Of a stretch of DNA of 64,000 nucleotides, positions 63,265-64,000 are shown piece by piece. Origin of the DNA: Pseudopyrenochaeta lycopersici (Eukaryota; Ascomycota; Dothideomycetes; Pleosporales; Pseudopyrenochaetaceae); the NCBI GenBank assembly GCA_003313425.1, contig NHZP01000036.1, positions 62,001-126,000 of the forward strand. The letters run 5' to 3'. The first letter of the stretch is position 1; each line of letters starts with the position of its first letter. Under the pieces are notes generated by a model. The model worked only from the letters and a program-made list of their open reading frames with translations. It searched no databases and was not told where the DNA came from. The translations under genes were made by a program, and so were the position numbers.

Positions 63265-64000
63265 AAAACCCTCCAAGTTGTAGAACCGACCTCGGTCGCG
63301 TTACTATGTACCGTTCTTCTGTTGTTGTCGAAGAAACTGAATATACATTAACTAAATGCATACCTGGGCATACGGTTATAATATGGTTATTCGAATAACT
63401 GGTTATGCTATCACTAGCGTACCAAAGCCCTTTTCAGCAAGTCCAATGGAGGTCATTAGTAACACCAGCTCAGCTGATTGGCTAAGCAAGACTTCGGCAC
63501 GCTAGCGATAGCGTAACCAGTTATTCGAATAACCATATTATAACCATATGCCCAGGTATGACTAAATGTTTTCAAGATAAATTTCCCGTCAACTTATTGT
63601 AACTTCCTACGCCTGTTTCAACGAGATAAGCTCATAAAGATTATAAATTGCAGTTCTTAGCTACAACCTGCAGGTTATGCCAGCTACAGTAAAGAATGCG
63701 AAAATCACGAAAAGCCCTTGTAATGTGGCGAAACGGTGACAAAGTGTAACAATTTTGCTGCATGAGCGAGGGAGTTTAAATTAGCCTAGGTTAGGCTCGT
63801 ACACCGTCGCTCGTTGTAGTCAAATAATATAATCTTCTGCTACTACAAACCTTTTTAATAGTCTCTGGCTTTAAGTACTAATTAATGTAATAAAGTATAT
63901 TTACTAAATATCTCTTGAACCTAGCAAAGCTATAAATGATCAAGGGGCTAGTTACAAAGGAGCTTAGTTCTAGTAACTTTGAGGGGCCTTGCGTATATAG
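63265..64000 (-). repeat. Right arm of the large inverted repeat
   Basis: Reverse complement of 61988-62723 and still pairing at the last base of the window, so the arm may extend further. Confidence 0.9.
63363..63556 (-). mobile_element. MITE in right arm
   Basis: The reverse complement of this 194-bp element is identical by eye to the left-arm MITE at 62432-62625, and it too is flanked by TA. Confidence 0.85.

Overview
The window looks like an accessory, transposon-rich stretch of a filamentous ascomycete genome, most likely a dothideomycete. Genes have short (42-78 bp) GT-AG introns with CTRAC-type branch points just upstream of the acceptor. The gene content is typically fungal: a DHA2-type MFS pump, a GH128-like glucanase, an F-box-like protein, Hsp70-like ATPase, MscS channel, SET protein and RING-H2 protein. 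Several transposons carry stop codons of the C-to-T/G-to-A kind and have TA-rich decayed flanks, as expected from repeat-induced point mutation (RIP). I saw no rRNA, tRNA, CRISPR or bacterial-type operon. Exon structures given here were joined by hand from splice motifs and frame; none was checked against RNA.

Layout. 0-16.7 kb is gene-rich: a small unknown gene, a coiled-coil ORF, a four-pass membrane protein, an F-box-like protein, a four-exon Hsp70-like ATPase, a small secreted-protein candidate, a one-pass membrane protein with a PPAY tail, a four-exon MFS transporter, a RING-H2 protein and a secreted GH128-like glucanase. Two inverted repeat pairs sit here: a 260-bp MITE-like pair (3.8 and 8.4 kb) and a ~295-bp segmental duplication of the glucanase start (9.9 and 16.6 kb). 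One copy of the latter is split by a solo LTR. 17.4-23 kb has a pogo-type transposase remnant, a SET-domain gene and an MscS-like channel gene.

23.2-28.2 kb is a Copia retrotransposon (minus strand) with two 241-bp LTRs, abutting the C-terminal end of a hAT transposase gene. 28.9-44.9 kb is a run of mostly unrecognised spliced genes, with two arrays of the same 15-bp minisatellite, a perfect 53-bp palindrome, a pogo-derived MITE, and a protein-kinase gene. 46.0-47.5 kb encodes a nuclear-looking protein with a PD-(D/E)XK-like signature.

47.5-59.5 kb is a nested transposon stack: a broken pogo element interrupted by LTRs; a hAT remnant; a hAT element with an apparently intact 776-aa transposase that carries a whole pogo element inserted at TA; a 5'-truncated LINE; and the tail of a third pogo element. 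59.6-60.7 kb is a truncated and frameshifted host gene. The window ends inside an inverted repeat with arms of at least 736 bp (61,988-62,723 and 63,265-64,000), each arm holding the same TA-flanked MITE at the mirror-image place.

No single biochemical pathway links the host genes; the dominant theme is mobile-element turnover around single-copy accessory genes.
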